Origin: Pontibacter indicus
Lineage (GTDB): Bacteria > Bacteroidota > Bacteroidia > Cytophagales > Hymenobacteraceae
Reading direction: 5' to 3'
DNA: 64,000 bases
Assembly: GCF_900156345.1 (NCBI RefSeq)
Contig: NZ_FTPP01000001.1
Location: forward strand, 1,302,001-1,366,000
The notes below the pieces were generated by a model. That model was not told where the DNA came from and did no database searches. It worked only from the letters and a program-made list of their open reading frames with translations. A program made the translations under genes and the position numbers. This document shows positions 52,387-61,964 of this stretch, piece by piece (position 1 is the stretch's first letter; each line of letters begins with the position of its first letter).

Positions 52387-52860
52387 TTAGCGGCTGATTT
52401 CCAGAATCTCGAACTCAATCTTACCGGCCGGCACGGTGATCTCAGCCTTCTCGCCAACCGACTTGCCCAGCAGGCCTTTGCCGATCGGGGACTTCACGGA
52501 GATTTTGCCGGAGGTCAGGTCGGCTTCTTCTTCCGCAACCAGGGTATAGTCCATCACCATGTTGTTTTTCAAGTTCTTGATCTTCACCTTCGAGAGAATC
52601 AGCGCCTTGCTTGTGTCCAGGTTCGACTCGTCTATCAGACGGGCGTTGCCTACTACTTCTTCCAGCTTGGCGATTTTCAGCTCCAGGTGACCTTGGGCGT
52701 CCTTGGCGGCGTCGTATTCGGCGTTCTCGCTCAGGTCACCCTTGTCGCGTGCTTCTGCCAGCTGACGGGCTACTTCTGCGCGGCCCCTTGTTTTTAGGTC
52801 GTGTAACTCTTCCTTTAGCTTCTGTAAACCTTCAGCGGTGTAATAAGAAATGTTGCTCAT
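52387..52860 (-). CDS. greA: Transcription elongation factor GreA
   Basis: A 157-residue Gre factor: coiled-coil hairpin (about 1-75, with acidic tip SENAEYDAAKDAQG near 42-55) and a C-terminal globular domain ending in VPAGKIEFEILEI. It stimulates cleavage of backtracked RNA in polymerase. It is followed 4 bases on by the HIT gene. A strong terminator and a structured leader sit immediately upstream, suggesting expression control (see those entries). Confidence 0.95.
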   Translation of the reverse strand: MSNISYYTAEGLQKLKEELHDLKTRGRAEVARQLAEARDKGDLSENAEYDAAKDAQGHLELKIAKLEEVVGNARLIDESNLDTSKALILSKVKIKNLKNNMVMDYTLVAEEEADLTSGKISVKSPIGKGLLGKSVGEKAEITVPAGKIEFEILEISR

Positions 52861-52892
52861 AATACTGTCTTCACGTTTTAAAACACAAAAAC

Positions 52893-52929
52893 AAAAAGAA
52901 CGGCTATGTCAAACATAACCGTTCTTTTT
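52893..52929 (-). terminator. Intrinsic terminator just upstream of greA
   Basis: On the minus strand the arms 52929-52913 and 52909-52893 pair over 17 bases with one mismatch, around a 3-base loop, and a T-rich tract (TTTTTG) follows. It ends 33 bases before the greA start codon. It lies about 250 bases past the SerA-like gene. Confidence 0.85.
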
Positions 52930-53040
52930 GCCTAATATGTAGATGATATATTTTTCTCTTTTTCAGCCTGCCTGCATCGAATCGAGGCGGCAATTCCAGG
53001 TAAGCCACAGGCGAGCGGGCGTTCCCCGGTGGCACTGTGT
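52930..53040 (-). ncRNA. Structured leader or small RNA ahead of greA
   Basis: On the minus strand the RNA begins CAACACAGTGCCACC after a TATATTTG element and contains a stem GCCAC/GTGGC enclosing CGGG-GAACG-CCCG, then a second hairpin GCC-G-CCT/AGG-C-AGGC closed by TCG-ATT-CGA. It ends in the 52893-52929 terminator. It is either an independent small RNA or an attenuator leader of greA. It does not show the conserved bases of 4.5S RNA, tmRNA or RNase P RNA; 6S RNA of Bacteroidota is possible but not shown. Confidence 0.5.
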
Positions 53041-53044
53041 TGAG

Positions 53045-53073
53045 CAAATATACAAATTTATTTTAATACAAAA
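53045..53073 (-). promoter_or_regulatory. Candidate promoter of the greA leader RNA
   Basis: Minus strand: TTTTG (53073-53069), 16 bases, TATATTTG (53052-53045). The -7 element is perfect and the spacing is short of the usual 19-21. The start point would be near 53038. Confidence 0.5.
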
Positions 53074-53180
53074 TTTTTCGGCGATACTTATTTGGCAGCC
53101 CCAAAAACACTTGTTGGCGGCATCTGCATCACTATTATACGTTGAAATAGCAGGTTGGGAAGGTCCGCAGGTGGGTATTT

Positions 53181-54134
53181 TTAGGCTAGTTTGCCGTCTT
53201 CCTGCAAAGCCCGTATTTTCTGCACCAGCACCTCGTTTATCTTCACATAGGACTCGTGCGTCCAGCCTGCAATATGGGGTGTGAGCACCACATTTTCTGC
53301 GGACTTCAGATAATCGAAGTTGCTGGTTTGCGCTTCCGTCAGGCTGCCTAGTTTTTCATTTTCGAGTACATCGAGCGCTGCTCCTTTGAGCTTGCCAGAC
53401 TGCAGGTGCTGCACCAAGGCGCTCTGGTCCACCACTTCACCGCGGGAGGTGTTCATGAACCAGATCGGCTTTTTGAAGGCGCTGAAAAATGCGTCATCGG
53501 CAAAAGCCCAGTTTTCAGGTATATAAGGTATATGCAGGCTCACCATGTCAGCCTCCGACTGCAGCTCCTCCAGGGAAACCGCCTCAGCAGGCGTTATAAT
53601 CTTTTCAGGAGCGTACCGGTCGTAGGCCAGGATGCGGCAGCCGAAGCCACGCAGGACGTTGGCAAAACTTTGCCCCATGTTGCCGTAGCCGATTATGCCC
53701 ACGGTTTTGCCGCTGATCTCCTCTCCCCTGTTCTCTTCGCGCTGCCATACCTTGCCGCGCACCTGTCTGTCGCCGCGCGCGATGTTGCGCATCAGGCTAA
53801 GAAGCATACCTAGCGCATGCTCCCCCACTGCCTGCCGGTTGCCTTCGTTGGCCCCCAGCAATGCAATCCCTCGCTCCTGCAGGGCCTCTGCATCGATGTT
53901 ATCCAAACCGGCGCCCGCCCGGGCTACGTATTTGAGTTTGTCAGCTAGCTTAATGGTATCGGCTGTGATCCGCATTTTGCTCCGCACAATCAATCCATCA
54001 AAGCCGGCCAGCGCTTCACATACCTCAATGGGCTTAATCTCCGGACGGTAATCGTAGGCCATACCTATACCTTCCAGCATCGGGAAAAGGCTAGGATGGA
54101 CTTCATCGATGATCAGGATGCGGGATTTTGTCAT
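53181..54134 (-). CDS. D-2-hydroxyacid dehydrogenase, SerA-like
   Basis: A 317-residue NAD-dependent enzyme of the phosphoglycerate dehydrogenase branch. Dinucleotide motif GIIGYGNMGQSFANV near 146-160, catalytic Arg in NTSRGEVVD, Glu in LDVLENEK and His in TPHIAGWTHES. It lacks the regulatory C-terminal domain of E. coli SerA. The likely reaction is 3-phosphoglycerate to 3-phosphohydroxypyruvate, the first step of serine synthesis, but a related 2-hydroxyacid is possible. It is third in rsmA-mgtE-SerA-like, 4 bases after mgtE. Confidence 0.87.
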   Translation of the reverse strand: MTKSRILIIDEVHPSLFPMLEGIGMAYDYRPEIKPIEVCEALAGFDGLIVRSKMRITADTIKLADKLKYVARAGAGLDNIDAEALQERGIALLGANEGNRQAVGEHALGMLLSLMRNIARGDRQVRGKVWQREENRGEEISGKTVGIIGYGNMGQSFANVLRGFGCRILAYDRYAPEKIITPAEAVSLEELQSEADMVSLHIPYIPENWAFADDAFFSAFKKPIWFMNTSRGEVVDQSALVQHLQSGKLKGAALDVLENEKLGSLTEAQTSNFDYLKSAENVVLTPHIAGWTHESYVKINEVLVQKIRALQEDGKLA

Positions 54135-54138
54135 GTTG

Positions 54139-55491
54139 CTAGAGTTCGTAGAGCATGTGCGCTATACCAAAGTAAATCGCCAGACCCAGCAGGTCGTTCG
54201 CCGTTGTGATGAACGGACCGGCGGCAACAGCGGGGTTCACGCCCAGCTTGTCGAGCAACATCGGGGTCAGCGTTCCCATGAGCGAGGCCAGCATCACTAC
54301 TGAAAAGAGTGCAACGGACACCACCATCGAGAGCTTCAGGTCCTGCCGGAACAGGTAGGTGAATGTGAACACCAGCGCCGAGATGATGAGCGCATTGAGC
54401 AAGGCCACCATGATGAGTTTGAACAAACGCTGGGCGAAGTTCTCGAAGATCACGGCGTTGGAAGAAAGCGTCTGGATGATGATGGATGAGGACTGTATAC
54501 CTACGTTTCCGCCTGTGGCCGTGATGAGCGGCACAAAGAGCGCCAGGGCCGGCAGCATGGCAATGTCCGCCTCGAAAAAGCCCATGAAGTGCGCCGCGAG
54601 CAAACCGCCCACCATCCCAATCACGAGCCAAGGTATACGGGAGCGCGAAATGCGGAACACGCTGTCGTCTTCCTCCACGTTCTCCGAGATACCCGTCATG
54701 AGCTGGCGGCTGAGTTCGGCCTGCTCCTGCATTACGTCAATCACGTCGTCGATGGTGATGCGGCCGAGCAACTTGCCCTGGATGTTCACCACAGGTATAG
54801 CCTCCAGGTCGTACTTCTGCATCACGCTCACCACCTCGTTTTCGTCGCGAAAAGACTCGATCGAGATCACGTCTTCGCTGTAAATATCCTTTACCAGTTT
54901 GTCGTCTTTGGACAGCAACAGTGCTTTAATGCTGAGCCGGCCGAGCAGCACGTCGCGGTTGTCCACCACATACACGGTATAGATGCGCTCCACGTCCTCT
55001 GCCTGGCGGCGAATCTCCTCAATACATTGGCGCACACGCCAGTTGATGTTCACCTTAATCAATTCTTTCGCCATCAGACCGCCAGCGCAGTCTTCCTCGT
55101 AGCGCAGCAGGTCCAGGATATCGTCCGCCTTTTCTTCGTTGTCAATCAGGGCGATCACCTCCTCGCGGCGCTGTACATTCATCTCGTTCAGAATGTCCAC
55201 CGCGTCATCCGAGTCCATCAGGTTGAGGTAGCGGGCTATCTCCTCGCTGGTGAAGTAAGCCAGAAAATCGGTGCGGATGTCGTAGTCCAGATCACCCAGA
55301 ATCTGAGAACCGATTTCGGGAGGCAGCAAATCCAGCACGTACTTCGACTCATTGGTGTCCAGTTCGTAGAGCACCGTCGTGATGTCGGCGGGGTACATCT
55401 CCGACATGGTTTCGAGTATGAAACCCTTGTCGTCGCGTGCTATGGCCTCTTCAACCTGTTCTATATATTCGCGTGTGATCTCTACCTGCAT
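54139..55491 (-). CDS. mgtE: Magnesium transporter MgtE
   Basis: A 450-residue channel: N domain (about 1-125) of helical repeats, two CBS domains (about 130-255; MVDD-like nucleotide-site blocks) and a five-helix membrane domain (about 280-450) with SRIPWLVIGMVGG and ATGGNVGIQSS, the signature of the MgtE pore. It imports Mg2+ and is gated by cytosolic Mg2+ at the CBS/N part. It starts 4 bases after rsmA. Confidence 0.94.
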   Translation of the reverse strand: MQVEITREYIEQVEEAIARDDKGFILETMSEMYPADITTVLYELDTNESKYVLDLLPPEIGSQILGDLDYDIRTDFLAYFTSEEIARYLNLMDSDDAVDILNEMNVQRREEVIALIDNEEKADDILDLLRYEEDCAGGLMAKELIKVNINWRVRQCIEEIRRQAEDVERIYTVYVVDNRDVLLGRLSIKALLLSKDDKLVKDIYSEDVISIESFRDENEVVSVMQKYDLEAIPVVNIQGKLLGRITIDDVIDVMQEQAELSRQLMTGISENVEEDDSVFRISRSRIPWLVIGMVGGLLAAHFMGFFEADIAMLPALALFVPLITATGGNVGIQSSSIIIQTLSSNAVIFENFAQRLFKLIMVALLNALIISALVFTFTYLFRQDLKLSMVVSVALFSVVMLASLMGTLTPMLLDKLGVNPAVAAGPFITTANDLLGLAIYFGIAHMLYEL

Positions 55492-55495
55492 GGTA

Positions 55496-56275
55496 TTATA
55501 TGTTCTGCTCTACAAGCTGGGTCAATGCTATGAAATCCTCTACCGACAGCTGCTCGGCCCGCTGGTCGAACACAGGCTGCGCCGTTACTTCGGGCGGGAG
55601 GTTGTATGTCTTGAGGCAGTTACGCAGTGTCTTGCGCCTTGTTCCAAAACTGTTCTTCACCACAGAGAAAAAGAGCTTCTCATCACAAGGCAGGCTCTGG
55701 CGGTCGTTGCGCAACACCCTGATCACGCCAGACTTCACTTTGGGAGGCGGGTGAAACACATTTTCGTGCACCGTGAACTTATATTCGATGGTATAGAAGG
55801 CCTGCAGGAGCACACTCAAAATCCCGTACGCCTTGTTGCCCGGAGGCGAGGCCAGCCGCTCGGCCACTTCCTTTTGAATCATGCACACCACCTCGGGCAC
55901 CACATCGCGGTGCTCCAGCACTTTAAAGAAAATCTGGCTCGAGATGTTATAAGGAAAGTTGCCGATGATGGAAAATTTGCCCGGGAATAGCTTACTCAGA
56001 TCCGCTTTCAGGAAATCCGCTGAGATGATGCGGTCGCCCAAAGCCGGGAAGTGCTGCTGCAGGTAGGCGATGGACTCCTTGTCGATGTCCAAGACGGTGG
56101 TGCGGTACTCCTTGTGCTCGAGCATGTACTGCGTGAGCACCCCCATACCCGGTCCGATCTCCAGCACATCCTCCACCCCGTCGGGCAAAGTCAACTGCTC
56201 CACTATTTTGCGGGCGATGTTCTGGTCAACCAGAAAGTGCTGCCCCAGGTGCTTTTTCGGACTTACTTTGCTCAC
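55496..56275 (-). CDS. rsmA: 16S rRNA dimethyladenosine transferase RsmA (KsgA)
   Basis: A 259-residue SAM-dependent methyltransferase. [15 protein letters not shown] start, [11 protein letters not shown] (SAM motif I) near 40-50 and the N6-adenine motif GNFPYNISS. It dimethylates the adjacent adenines A1518 and A1519 in 16S rRNA. It heads the rsmA-mgtE-SerA-like transcript (4-base gaps), with a promoter inside the start of the divergent aminopeptidase gene. Confidence 0.96.
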   Translation of the reverse strand: MSKVSPKKHLGQHFLVDQNIARKIVEQLTLPDGVEDVLEIGPGMGVLTQYMLEHKEYRTTVLDIDKESIAYLQQHFPALGDRIISADFLKADLSKLFPGKFSIIGNFPYNISSQIFFKVLEHRDVVPEVVCMIQKEVAERLASPPGNKAYGILSVLLQAFYTIEYKFTVHENVFHPPPKVKSGVIRVLRNDRQSLPCDEKLFFSVVKNSFGTRRKTLRNCLKTYNLPPEVTAQPVFDQRAEQLSVEDFIALTQLVEQNI

Positions 56276-56415
56276 GTGCTATGCGTTATGGCACCGGCTG
56301 CTTGAGACAATTTCGCCGGAAACCCGTTATACCTTATTTATATGCGCTACCAGTGCCGGCTATACCTGCGCCCCTGCTTTTCGCATTACACTATATACTT
56401 ACTATATTGCGTGCT

Positions 56416-56445
56416 CAAAGATACGAATGACAAATGCCAACACAA
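56416..56445 (-). promoter_or_regulatory. Promoter of rsmA-mgtE-SerA-like operon
   Basis: Minus strand: TTG (56445-56443), 19 bases, TATCTTTG (56423-56416), perfect -7. It overlaps the first codons of the plus-strand aminopeptidase gene. The leader is about 135 bases. Confidence 0.6.
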
Positions 56446-57867
56446 CTCAAATACAGTACATCGGTAGGTAAAAATACAGACGTAGCCCTGATTGTGCGGG
56501 CTGACCAAACGGATTCGCTCCCGGAACTGAGCCCGGACGAGGCCGCCTACCTGAAACGCCAGCTGGAAGCAGAGGCAAAGATCATCTCCCTCAACCGCTA
56601 TACCCAGCGGGTGTATGTGGTGCTATACCCTGAGTGCAAAACCCAGCACCTCACCAGAGAGGCGCTGCGCCAGGCAGGCTATACCTTGCTCAAGCAGCTC
56701 AAAGCCGACAAAATAGAGGAACTTGCCATTCAGGATCTGACCAAATCTGACGCGAGCCCTTACCTGGCCGAAGGCCTATACCTGAGCAACTACCAGTTCC
56801 AGAAATACAAGACCCGCAACAGCAAGCCAAACCCACTGCAAACCATCGTGCTGACCGATGAGAGCCTATCGGAGTTTGATGTGGCAGAGCTGCAGAACGT
56901 GCTGGATGCGGTTACGATCGCCCGCGACCTGGTGAATGAGCCGAACAGCCACCAATCTGCTACCCAGTTCAGCGAGGAGTTGGTTGCGCTGGGCGAAAAA
57001 GCCGGCTTCACCACCCAAGTGTTTGACAAGCTGCAGATACAGTCCCTGAAGATGGGTGGATTGCTGGCCGTGAACCAGGGCAGCGAAGAGCCGCCTACCT
57101 TTAATATATTGGAGTGGAAGCCGGAAGGCGCCACTAACAGCAAACCCTACGTACTGGTTGGCAAAGGCGTGGTATATGACACTGGCGGCCTTAGCCTGAA
57201 ACCGACACCGCAGTCCATGGACTACATGAAGTCCGACATGGCGGGTGCCGCTGCCGTGACCGCCGTGCTCTATGCACTCGCCAAAAACAATATCCAGCTG
57301 CACGTCATCGCCCTTATACCTGCCACCGACAACCGTCCAGGCGGCAAGGCCTATGCGCCAGGCGATTTGCTCACTATGCACAACGGCATGACTGTAGAAG
57401 TACTCAACACCGACGCCGAAGGCCGTCTGATTCTGGCCGATGCGCTGAGCTTTGCCCAGAAGTATAAGCCGGAACTCGTAATTGACATGGCGACTCTGAC
57501 CGGAGCCGCGGCCCGTGCCATCGGCAAGGAAGGCCTGGTGGCCATGAGCAATGCCGGTGACGAGGTAATGAACGCCCTGAAAAGAGCGGGTGAGGAAGAG
57601 CATGAGCGCATTGTGGAGTTTCCGCTTTGGGACGAGTACAAAAAGCACATCGAATCCGACATAGCCGACATCAAAAACCTGGGCGGTGCCGAAGCGGGCG
57701 CTATTTCCGCAGGTATATTCCTGGAGTATTTCACCGACTACCCGTGGGTGCATTTCGACATAGCCGGCACGGCCTATCTGCTCGGCGAAGACTCTTACCG
57801 AGGCAAACTGGCCACCGGATCGGGCGTGCGCCTGGTTTACAACTACCTTAGCTCTTTGGCTAACTAA
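56434..57867 (+). CDS. Leucyl aminopeptidase (M17)
   Basis: A 477-residue enzyme. An N-terminal alpha/beta domain (about 1-165) is followed by the M17 catalytic domain with KGVVYDTGGLSLKP and NTDAEGRLILADALS, which supply the two-zinc site and the catalytic Lys and Arg. It removes N-terminal residues such as Leu from peptides in the cytosol. pdxA begins 7 bases downstream, so the two are co-transcribed. Divergent from rsmA. Confidence 0.93.
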   Translation: MPTQLKYSTSVGKNTDVALIVRADQTDSLPELSPDEAAYLKRQLEAEAKIISLNRYTQRVYVVLYPECKTQHLTREALRQAGYTLLKQLKADKIEELAIQDLTKSDASPYLAEGLYLSNYQFQKYKTRNSKPNPLQTIVLTDESLSEFDVAELQNVLDAVTIARDLVNEPNSHQSATQFSEELVALGEKAGFTTQVFDKLQIQSLKMGGLLAVNQGSEEPPTFNILEWKPEGATNSKPYVLVGKGVVYDTGGLSLKPTPQSMDYMKSDMAGAAAVTAVLYALAKNNIQLHVIALIPATDNRPGGKAYAPGDLLTMHNGMTVEVLNTDAEGRLILADALSFAQKYKPELVIDMATLTGAAARAIGKEGLVAMSNAGDEVMNALKRAGEEEHERIVEFPLWDEYKKHIESDIADIKNLGGAEAGAISAGIFLEYFTDYPWVHFDIAGTAYLLGEDSYRGKLATGSGVRLVYNYLSSLAN

Positions 57868-57874
57868 GCGAAAA

Positions 57875-58897
57875 ATGGACAACAGACACAAAGCAAAAAT
57901 AGGCATTAGCATTGGCGACACGAACGGCATCGGCCCGGAGATCATCGTCAAGACCCTTTCAGACCAGCGCATTCTCAATTTCTGCACCCCGGTAATCTAC
58001 GGTTCTGCCGCAGTCATCAACCAGGTGCGCAAGGCCCTGAGCGCCGAGCATTTCCACTACCAGCAGGTGGGTTCAGCGCAGGAGCTTATACCTAGAAAAG
58101 TCAACCTGATCAATTGCTGGGAAGCCGACATCGCTGTGGAGCCGGGCACACCTAAACCGGAATCCGGCAAGGCCTCGCTCGACTCGCTGCTGGCCGCCTC
58201 CCGCGACCTGAAAGCCGGGCTGCTGGAAGGCTTGGTCACCGCCCCGATTGACAAAGACAACATCCAGTCCGAGGAGTTTCAATTCCCGGGCCATACGGAG
58301 TTCCTGACCTCCTACTTCGACGCCGCCGACAGCCTGATGCTGCTCGTAAGCGACGACCTGCGCGTGGCGACCGTAACGGGCCACATCCCGGTGAAGGACG
58401 TTGCCAGTAAACTTAACTTCGACCTGATCATCCGCAAGATTACCATCCTGCAGGAGTCGCTGCGCAAGGATTTCGGTATTCTAAAACCACGCATCGCCGT
58501 GCTGGGCCTGAACCCGCACGCCGGCGAGAAGGGACTTCTGGGCACTGAGGAGCTGGAAATCATCCGTCCGGCCGTGCTGCACCTGAAAGACAAAGGGCAC
58601 CTGGTATTCGGCCCCTACCCGGCCGATGGCTTCTTTGGCATGCGCATGTACAAGCAGTTCGACGCGGTGCTGAGCATGTACCACGACCAGGGGCTGATCC
58701 CTTTCAAGGCGCTCGCCATGGAAACCGGCGTGAACTATACGGCTGGTCTGCCAATCGTGCGCACCTCGCCTGACCACGGAACCGCCTACGACATTGCCGG
58801 AAAACACACAGCCGATGAAACCTCTTTCAGAGAAGCGCTGTTCCTTGCCTGCGACATCATAAAAAAGCGCCAGACGGAGCAAATGCACGCTTTATAA
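57875..58897 (+). CDS. pdxA: 4-hydroxythreonine-4-phosphate dehydrogenase
   Basis: A 340-residue PdxA: opening GISIGDTNGIGPEIIVKTLS, VTAPIDK, GHTEFL, with the metal His set and DHGTAYDIAGK-type end (SPDHGTAYDIAG). It oxidises 4-phosphohydroxythreonine in vitamin B6 synthesis. It follows the aminopeptidase by 7 bases. Sequence features and length (about 330) are as expected. Confidence 0.94.
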   Translation: MDNRHKAKIGISIGDTNGIGPEIIVKTLSDQRILNFCTPVIYGSAAVINQVRKALSAEHFHYQQVGSAQELIPRKVNLINCWEADIAVEPGTPKPESGKASLDSLLAASRDLKAGLLEGLVTAPIDKDNIQSEEFQFPGHTEFLTSYFDAADSLMLLVSDDLRVATVTGHIPVKDVASKLNFDLIIRKITILQESLRKDFGILKPRIAVLGLNPHAGEKGLLGTEELEIIRPAVLHLKDKGHLVFGPYPADGFFGMRMYKQFDAVLSMYHDQGLIPFKALAMETGVNYTAGLPIVRTSPDHGTAYDIAGKHTADETSFREALFLACDIIKKRQTEQMHAL

Positions 58898-58932
58898 ATC
58901 GAGCTGCTATTTTATTTATCGAAATAATGTTC

Positions 58933-58940
58933 TAATTTTG
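58933..58940 (+). promoter_or_regulatory. Candidate -7 element of the DUF177-rpmF operon
   Basis: TAATTTTG matches TAnnTTTG and lies 23 bases before the GTG start of the DUF177 gene. No clear -33 element. Confidence 0.4.
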
Positions 58941-58963
58941 CGTCTTGCAATAAAAACACGGTA

Positions 58964-59509
58964 GTGAAAAAGCTTAGAGACTACGAAATCGGCATTGCCA
59001 AACTCGCGAATAAGAAGCACTCTTATGAGTTTGAAATGGACGATTCATTCTTCTCTTTGTTTGAGCAGGAGATCATACTGGGGGGAAAACTACTGGCAAA
59101 AGTAGAGCTCGATAAGACTGAGTCGCTGTTGACGCTGCATTTTGACATCAAGGGCACCGTTCGCCTTACCTGCGACCGCAGCCTGGAGGAATTTGACCAG
59201 CCCGTAGACATCGAGGAAACGCTGCTGATCAAGTTCGGAGAGGAAAATGCCGAACTGGATGATGACTTGTGGCAGATCACGCCCGAGACGCAGACGCTCA
59301 ATGTGGCACAGCACCTGTATGATTACATCGGCCTATCGCTGCCCATGAAGAAGCTTCACCCACGTTTTGTGGAAGAGCTGGACGAAGACGACGAGCGGGA
59401 TATCCTGATCTACTCTTCGCGCAAGGCAGGCGATGGGGAGGGCGACGAAAACGATGACGACGACGATGATGTTGACCCACGTTGGGACGCCCTAAAGAAC
59501 CTGAACTAA
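58964..59509 (+). CDS. DUF177 (YceD-like) protein
   Basis: A 181-residue protein of the YceD/DUF177 family, associated with 23S rRNA or L32 handling in bacteria and plants. The central block IKGTVRLTCDRSLEEFDQPV near 62-81 is conserved; the C-terminus is a long acidic run (EGDENDDDDDDV). GTG start chosen from the family start and from the promoter at 58933. It is followed by rpmF at 54 bases, the usual order. Confidence 0.9.
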   Translation: MKKLRDYEIGIAKLANKKHSYEFEMDDSFFSLFEQEIILGGKLLAKVELDKTESLLTLHFDIKGTVRLTCDRSLEEFDQPVDIEETLLIKFGEENAELDDDLWQITPETQTLNVAQHLYDYIGLSLPMKKLHPRFVEELDEDDERDILIYSSRKAGDGEGDENDDDDDDVDPRWDALKNLN

Positions 59510-59563
59510 CAAGCAGTAGAATAATAAAGTATAAAATAACAGCAAGTAAATTTATAACTAAAA

Positions 59564-59761
59564 ATGGCACATCCTAAACGCAAGATTTCGAAGACCAGAA
59601 GAGATAAGAGAAGAACTCACCAGAAGCTCTCTGAGAAAGCGATTGCAATCTGCCCTACTACAGACACTCCTCACCTGTTCCACCATGCGTATGTGGTTGA
59701 AGGCGACCTGTACCACAAAGGCAAACTGGCGATCAAAAATTATACAGCTAACGCTCAGTAA
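59564..59761 (+). CDS. rpmF: 50S ribosomal protein L32
   Basis: A 65-residue ribosomal protein that begins [19 protein letters not shown]. The zinc-binding Cys pairs of the C+ form are reduced to a single Cys here (AICPTTD), so this is a zinc-free or partial form. It is part of the large ribosomal subunit and is co-transcribed with its DUF177 partner and plsX. Confidence 0.95.
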   Translation: MAHPKRKISKTRRDKRRTHQKLSEKAIAICPTTDTPHLFHHAYVVEGDLYHKGKLAIKNYTANAQ

Positions 59762-59812
59762 CCGAATTCAGTACTCCGTTTAAATTCTGTATAATTTAAC
59801 GTCATCCAGTAC

Positions 59813-60757
59813 ATGAGAATCGCCCTGGACGCTATGGGCGGCGACTTTGCGCCTGAAGCAAACGTGAAAGGTGCCATGTTGGCCGCAGAACAGCTTGAAG
59901 AGGACTATGAAATCCTGCTTATAGGCAAGGAAGACATACTGAAGCAGCTGCTAAAAGAATATGGTTATACTGGCTCTGCTATAAAGGTGGTGAACGCCAC
60001 CCAAGTGATCGACATGGGAGAGCATCCCACGAAGGCACTTACCCAGAAGCCAGACTCCAGCATCGCTGTAGGTTTTGGAATGCTCAAGGCTGGGAAAGCA
60101 CACGCTTTCTGCAGCACGGGCAACACCGGAGCTATGCTGGTAGGAGCCATGTTCAGCGTAAAAGCCGTAGAAGGCATCCTGAGACCCTCTATTGGTGGTT
60201 TGGTTCCAAAACTCAATGGCGGCTTCGGTATTATACTGGATGTAGGAGCCAACGCAGACTGCAAACCTGAGGTACTGGAGCAGTTCGGTGAAATCGGTTC
60301 TATCTATGCCAAGTACGTTCTGGAAATCGATAACCCGAAAGTGGGTTTGATGAACCTGGGCGAAGAGGAAGGCAAAGGTACTGTGAACACGCAGGCCGCG
60401 CACCAACGCCTGAAGGTAAACCCTAACATCAACTTCATCGGCAATATCGAAGGACGCGACATGTTCAACGACAAAGCCGATGTGATCGTGTGTGACGGGT
60501 ATACCGGCAACATCATCCTGAAAATGGCTGAGTCGATCTACGACATCCTGCATGCGAAGAACATGCACGATCCTTTTTTCGACAAGTTCAACTACGAGGC
60601 CGTAGGTGGCAGCCCAATCCTGGGTATAAACGGCAACGCCGTGATCGGACACGGGGTATCAACTCCGCTGGCCGTTTGCAACATGGTGCTGCAGGCCCAG
60701 AAAATGGTTGCCACTAACCTGTCAGAGCGATTTAAAAAGCATACGGGCGCTCAATAA
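59813..60757 (+). CDS. plsX: Phosphate acyltransferase PlsX
   Basis: A 314-residue enzyme: [48 protein letters not shown]. It makes acyl-phosphate from acyl-ACP for phospholipid synthesis at the membrane. The following terminator and the position ahead of fabH match other Bacteroidota, where the two are neighbours. Confidence 0.95.
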   Translation: MRIALDAMGGDFAPEANVKGAMLAAEQLEEDYEILLIGKEDILKQLLKEYGYTGSAIKVVNATQVIDMGEHPTKALTQKPDSSIAVGFGMLKAGKAHAFCSTGNTGAMLVGAMFSVKAVEGILRPSIGGLVPKLNGGFGIILDVGANADCKPEVLEQFGEIGSIYAKYVLEIDNPKVGLMNLGEEEGKGTVNTQAAHQRLKVNPNINFIGNIEGRDMFNDKADVIVCDGYTGNIILKMAESIYDILHAKNMHDPFFDKFNYEAVGGSPILGINGNAVIGHGVSTPLAVCNMVLQAQKMVATNLSERFKKHTGAQ

Positions 60758-60785
60758 AAGGCGCTGGCTTCGGCCAAACACATTT

Positions 60786-60848
60786 CTTGGCACAAACTGT
60801 CTCCCTACTCTTTTTGCGTGACGACGGTTTGTGCCAAGTTTTTTTTAT
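60786..60848 (+). terminator. Terminator between plsX and fabH
   Basis: CTTGGCACAAAC (60786-60797) pairs perfectly with GTTTGTGCCAAG (60827-60838), then eight T. The loop is 29 bases. It could split the operon so that fabH has its own promoter. Confidence 0.75.
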
Positions 60849-60891
60849 TATATTGCCGTCTTAAACTTCCAACACTTATACCTTTCACAAC

Positions 60892-61890
60892 ATGAGTAAA
60901 ATTACTGCCGCGATCACAGGAGTGGCTGGCTACGTTCCGGACTATGTGCTGACCAACAAGGAGCTGGAGACGATGGTGGAAACCAACGATGAATGGATTA
61001 CCTCACGCACCGGAATTAAAGAGAGGCGCATTTTGAAGGGCGAAGGAAAAGGCACTTCGCATATTGCAGTACCGGCAGTACTGGACTTACTCAAGAAAAC
61101 CAATACCAAAGCAGAAGAGGTAGATCTGCTCATCTGTGCCACCACTACCCCTGACATGGTTTTCCCGGCCACGGCTAACCTGATCACGGCTGAAGTGGGA
61201 GCTGTGAATGCCTTTGGCTACGACCTGCAGGCTGCCTGTTCCGGCTTCCTTTTCGCGCTGGCCACCGGCTCTAAGTTTATTGAGTCGGGTCAGTACAAAA
61301 AAGTGATTGTGGTAGGCGCCGACAAGATGTCTGCCATTGTGGACTATACCGACCGCGCGACTTGCATCATCTTTGGTGATGGCGGCGGTGCCGTGATGCT
61401 GGAGCCGAATACGGAAGGTTACGGTATACAGGACTCTATATTGAAGTCAGATGGAACGGGCGCGCAGTACCTGCACATGAAAGCGGGCGGCAGCCGCAAA
61501 CCTGCTACTATTGAGACAGTGCAGGCGCGCGAGCACTTCGCATACCAGGAAGGACAGCAGGTGTTTAAGTTCGCTGTGAAAGGTATGGCGGATGTATCAG
61601 CTGAAGTGATGGAGCGTAACAACCTGACGGCAGAAGATGTCGCCTGGCTGGTGCCGCATCAGGCAAACAAGCGCATCATCGACGCAACTGCCAACCGCAT
61701 GGGCGTGGGCAGCGAGAAAGTGATGCTCAACATTGAGCGTTATGGCAACACCACAAGTGGCACTATTCCGCTTTGCCTGTGGGAGTACGAAAAACAGTTG
61801 AAAAAAGGAGACAACCTGATTCTGGCTGCCTTTGGCGGTGGCTTTACCTGGGGAGCCATCTACTTGAAGTGGGCTTATGATCCGAAATAA
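60892..61890 (+). CDS. fabH: Beta-ketoacyl-ACP synthase III
   Basis: A 332-residue condensing enzyme. Catalytic Cys in [12 protein letters not shown] near 117, His in LVPHQANKR and Asn in [11 protein letters not shown] form the triad. It starts fatty acid synthesis by joining an acyl-CoA and malonyl-ACP. In most Bacteroidota efp and accB-accC follow; here two unrelated genes on the other strand lie between (see findings). Confidence 0.95.
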   Translation: MSKITAAITGVAGYVPDYVLTNKELETMVETNDEWITSRTGIKERRILKGEGKGTSHIAVPAVLDLLKKTNTKAEEVDLLICATTTPDMVFPATANLITAEVGAVNAFGYDLQAACSGFLFALATGSKFIESGQYKKVIVVGADKMSAIVDYTDRATCIIFGDGGGAVMLEPNTEGYGIQDSILKSDGTGAQYLHMKAGGSRKPATIETVQAREHFAYQEGQQVFKFAVKGMADVSAEVMERNNLTAEDVAWLVPHQANKRIIDATANRMGVGSEKVMLNIERYGNTTSGTIPLCLWEYEKQLKKGDNLILAAFGGGFTWGAIYLKWAYDPK

Positions 61891-61901
61891 TTAACCTGAT
61901 C

Positions 61902-61947
61902 TTACAAACAGAAAAAGCGGCCCATCAGCCGCTTTTTCTGTTTGTAA
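61902..61947. terminator. 20-bp bidirectional terminator
   Basis: Perfect 20-base arms 61902-61921 and 61928-61947 with loop CCATCA. It separates fabH from the convergent CZB-like gene. Confidence 0.9.
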
Positions 61948-61964
61948 CTATTGATTGAGTTTGA

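Noticed and set aside
52930..53040. Known housekeeping RNA (4.5S, tmRNA, RNase P) ahead of greA
   Set aside because: The conserved bases of these RNAs (for example GGAAGGAAGCAGCC of 4.5S RNA) are absent. A 6S-type RNA could be neither shown nor ruled out.
56866..57987. Long open frame on the minus strand opposite the aminopeptidase (about 370 codons)
   Set aside because: The plus strand encodes a clear M17 enzyme with catalytic motifs; the opposite frame has no recognisable domain and is a shadow of GC-rich codon use. The same holds for long frames opposite the phosphatase (44154-45233) and PAS genes (62475-63620).
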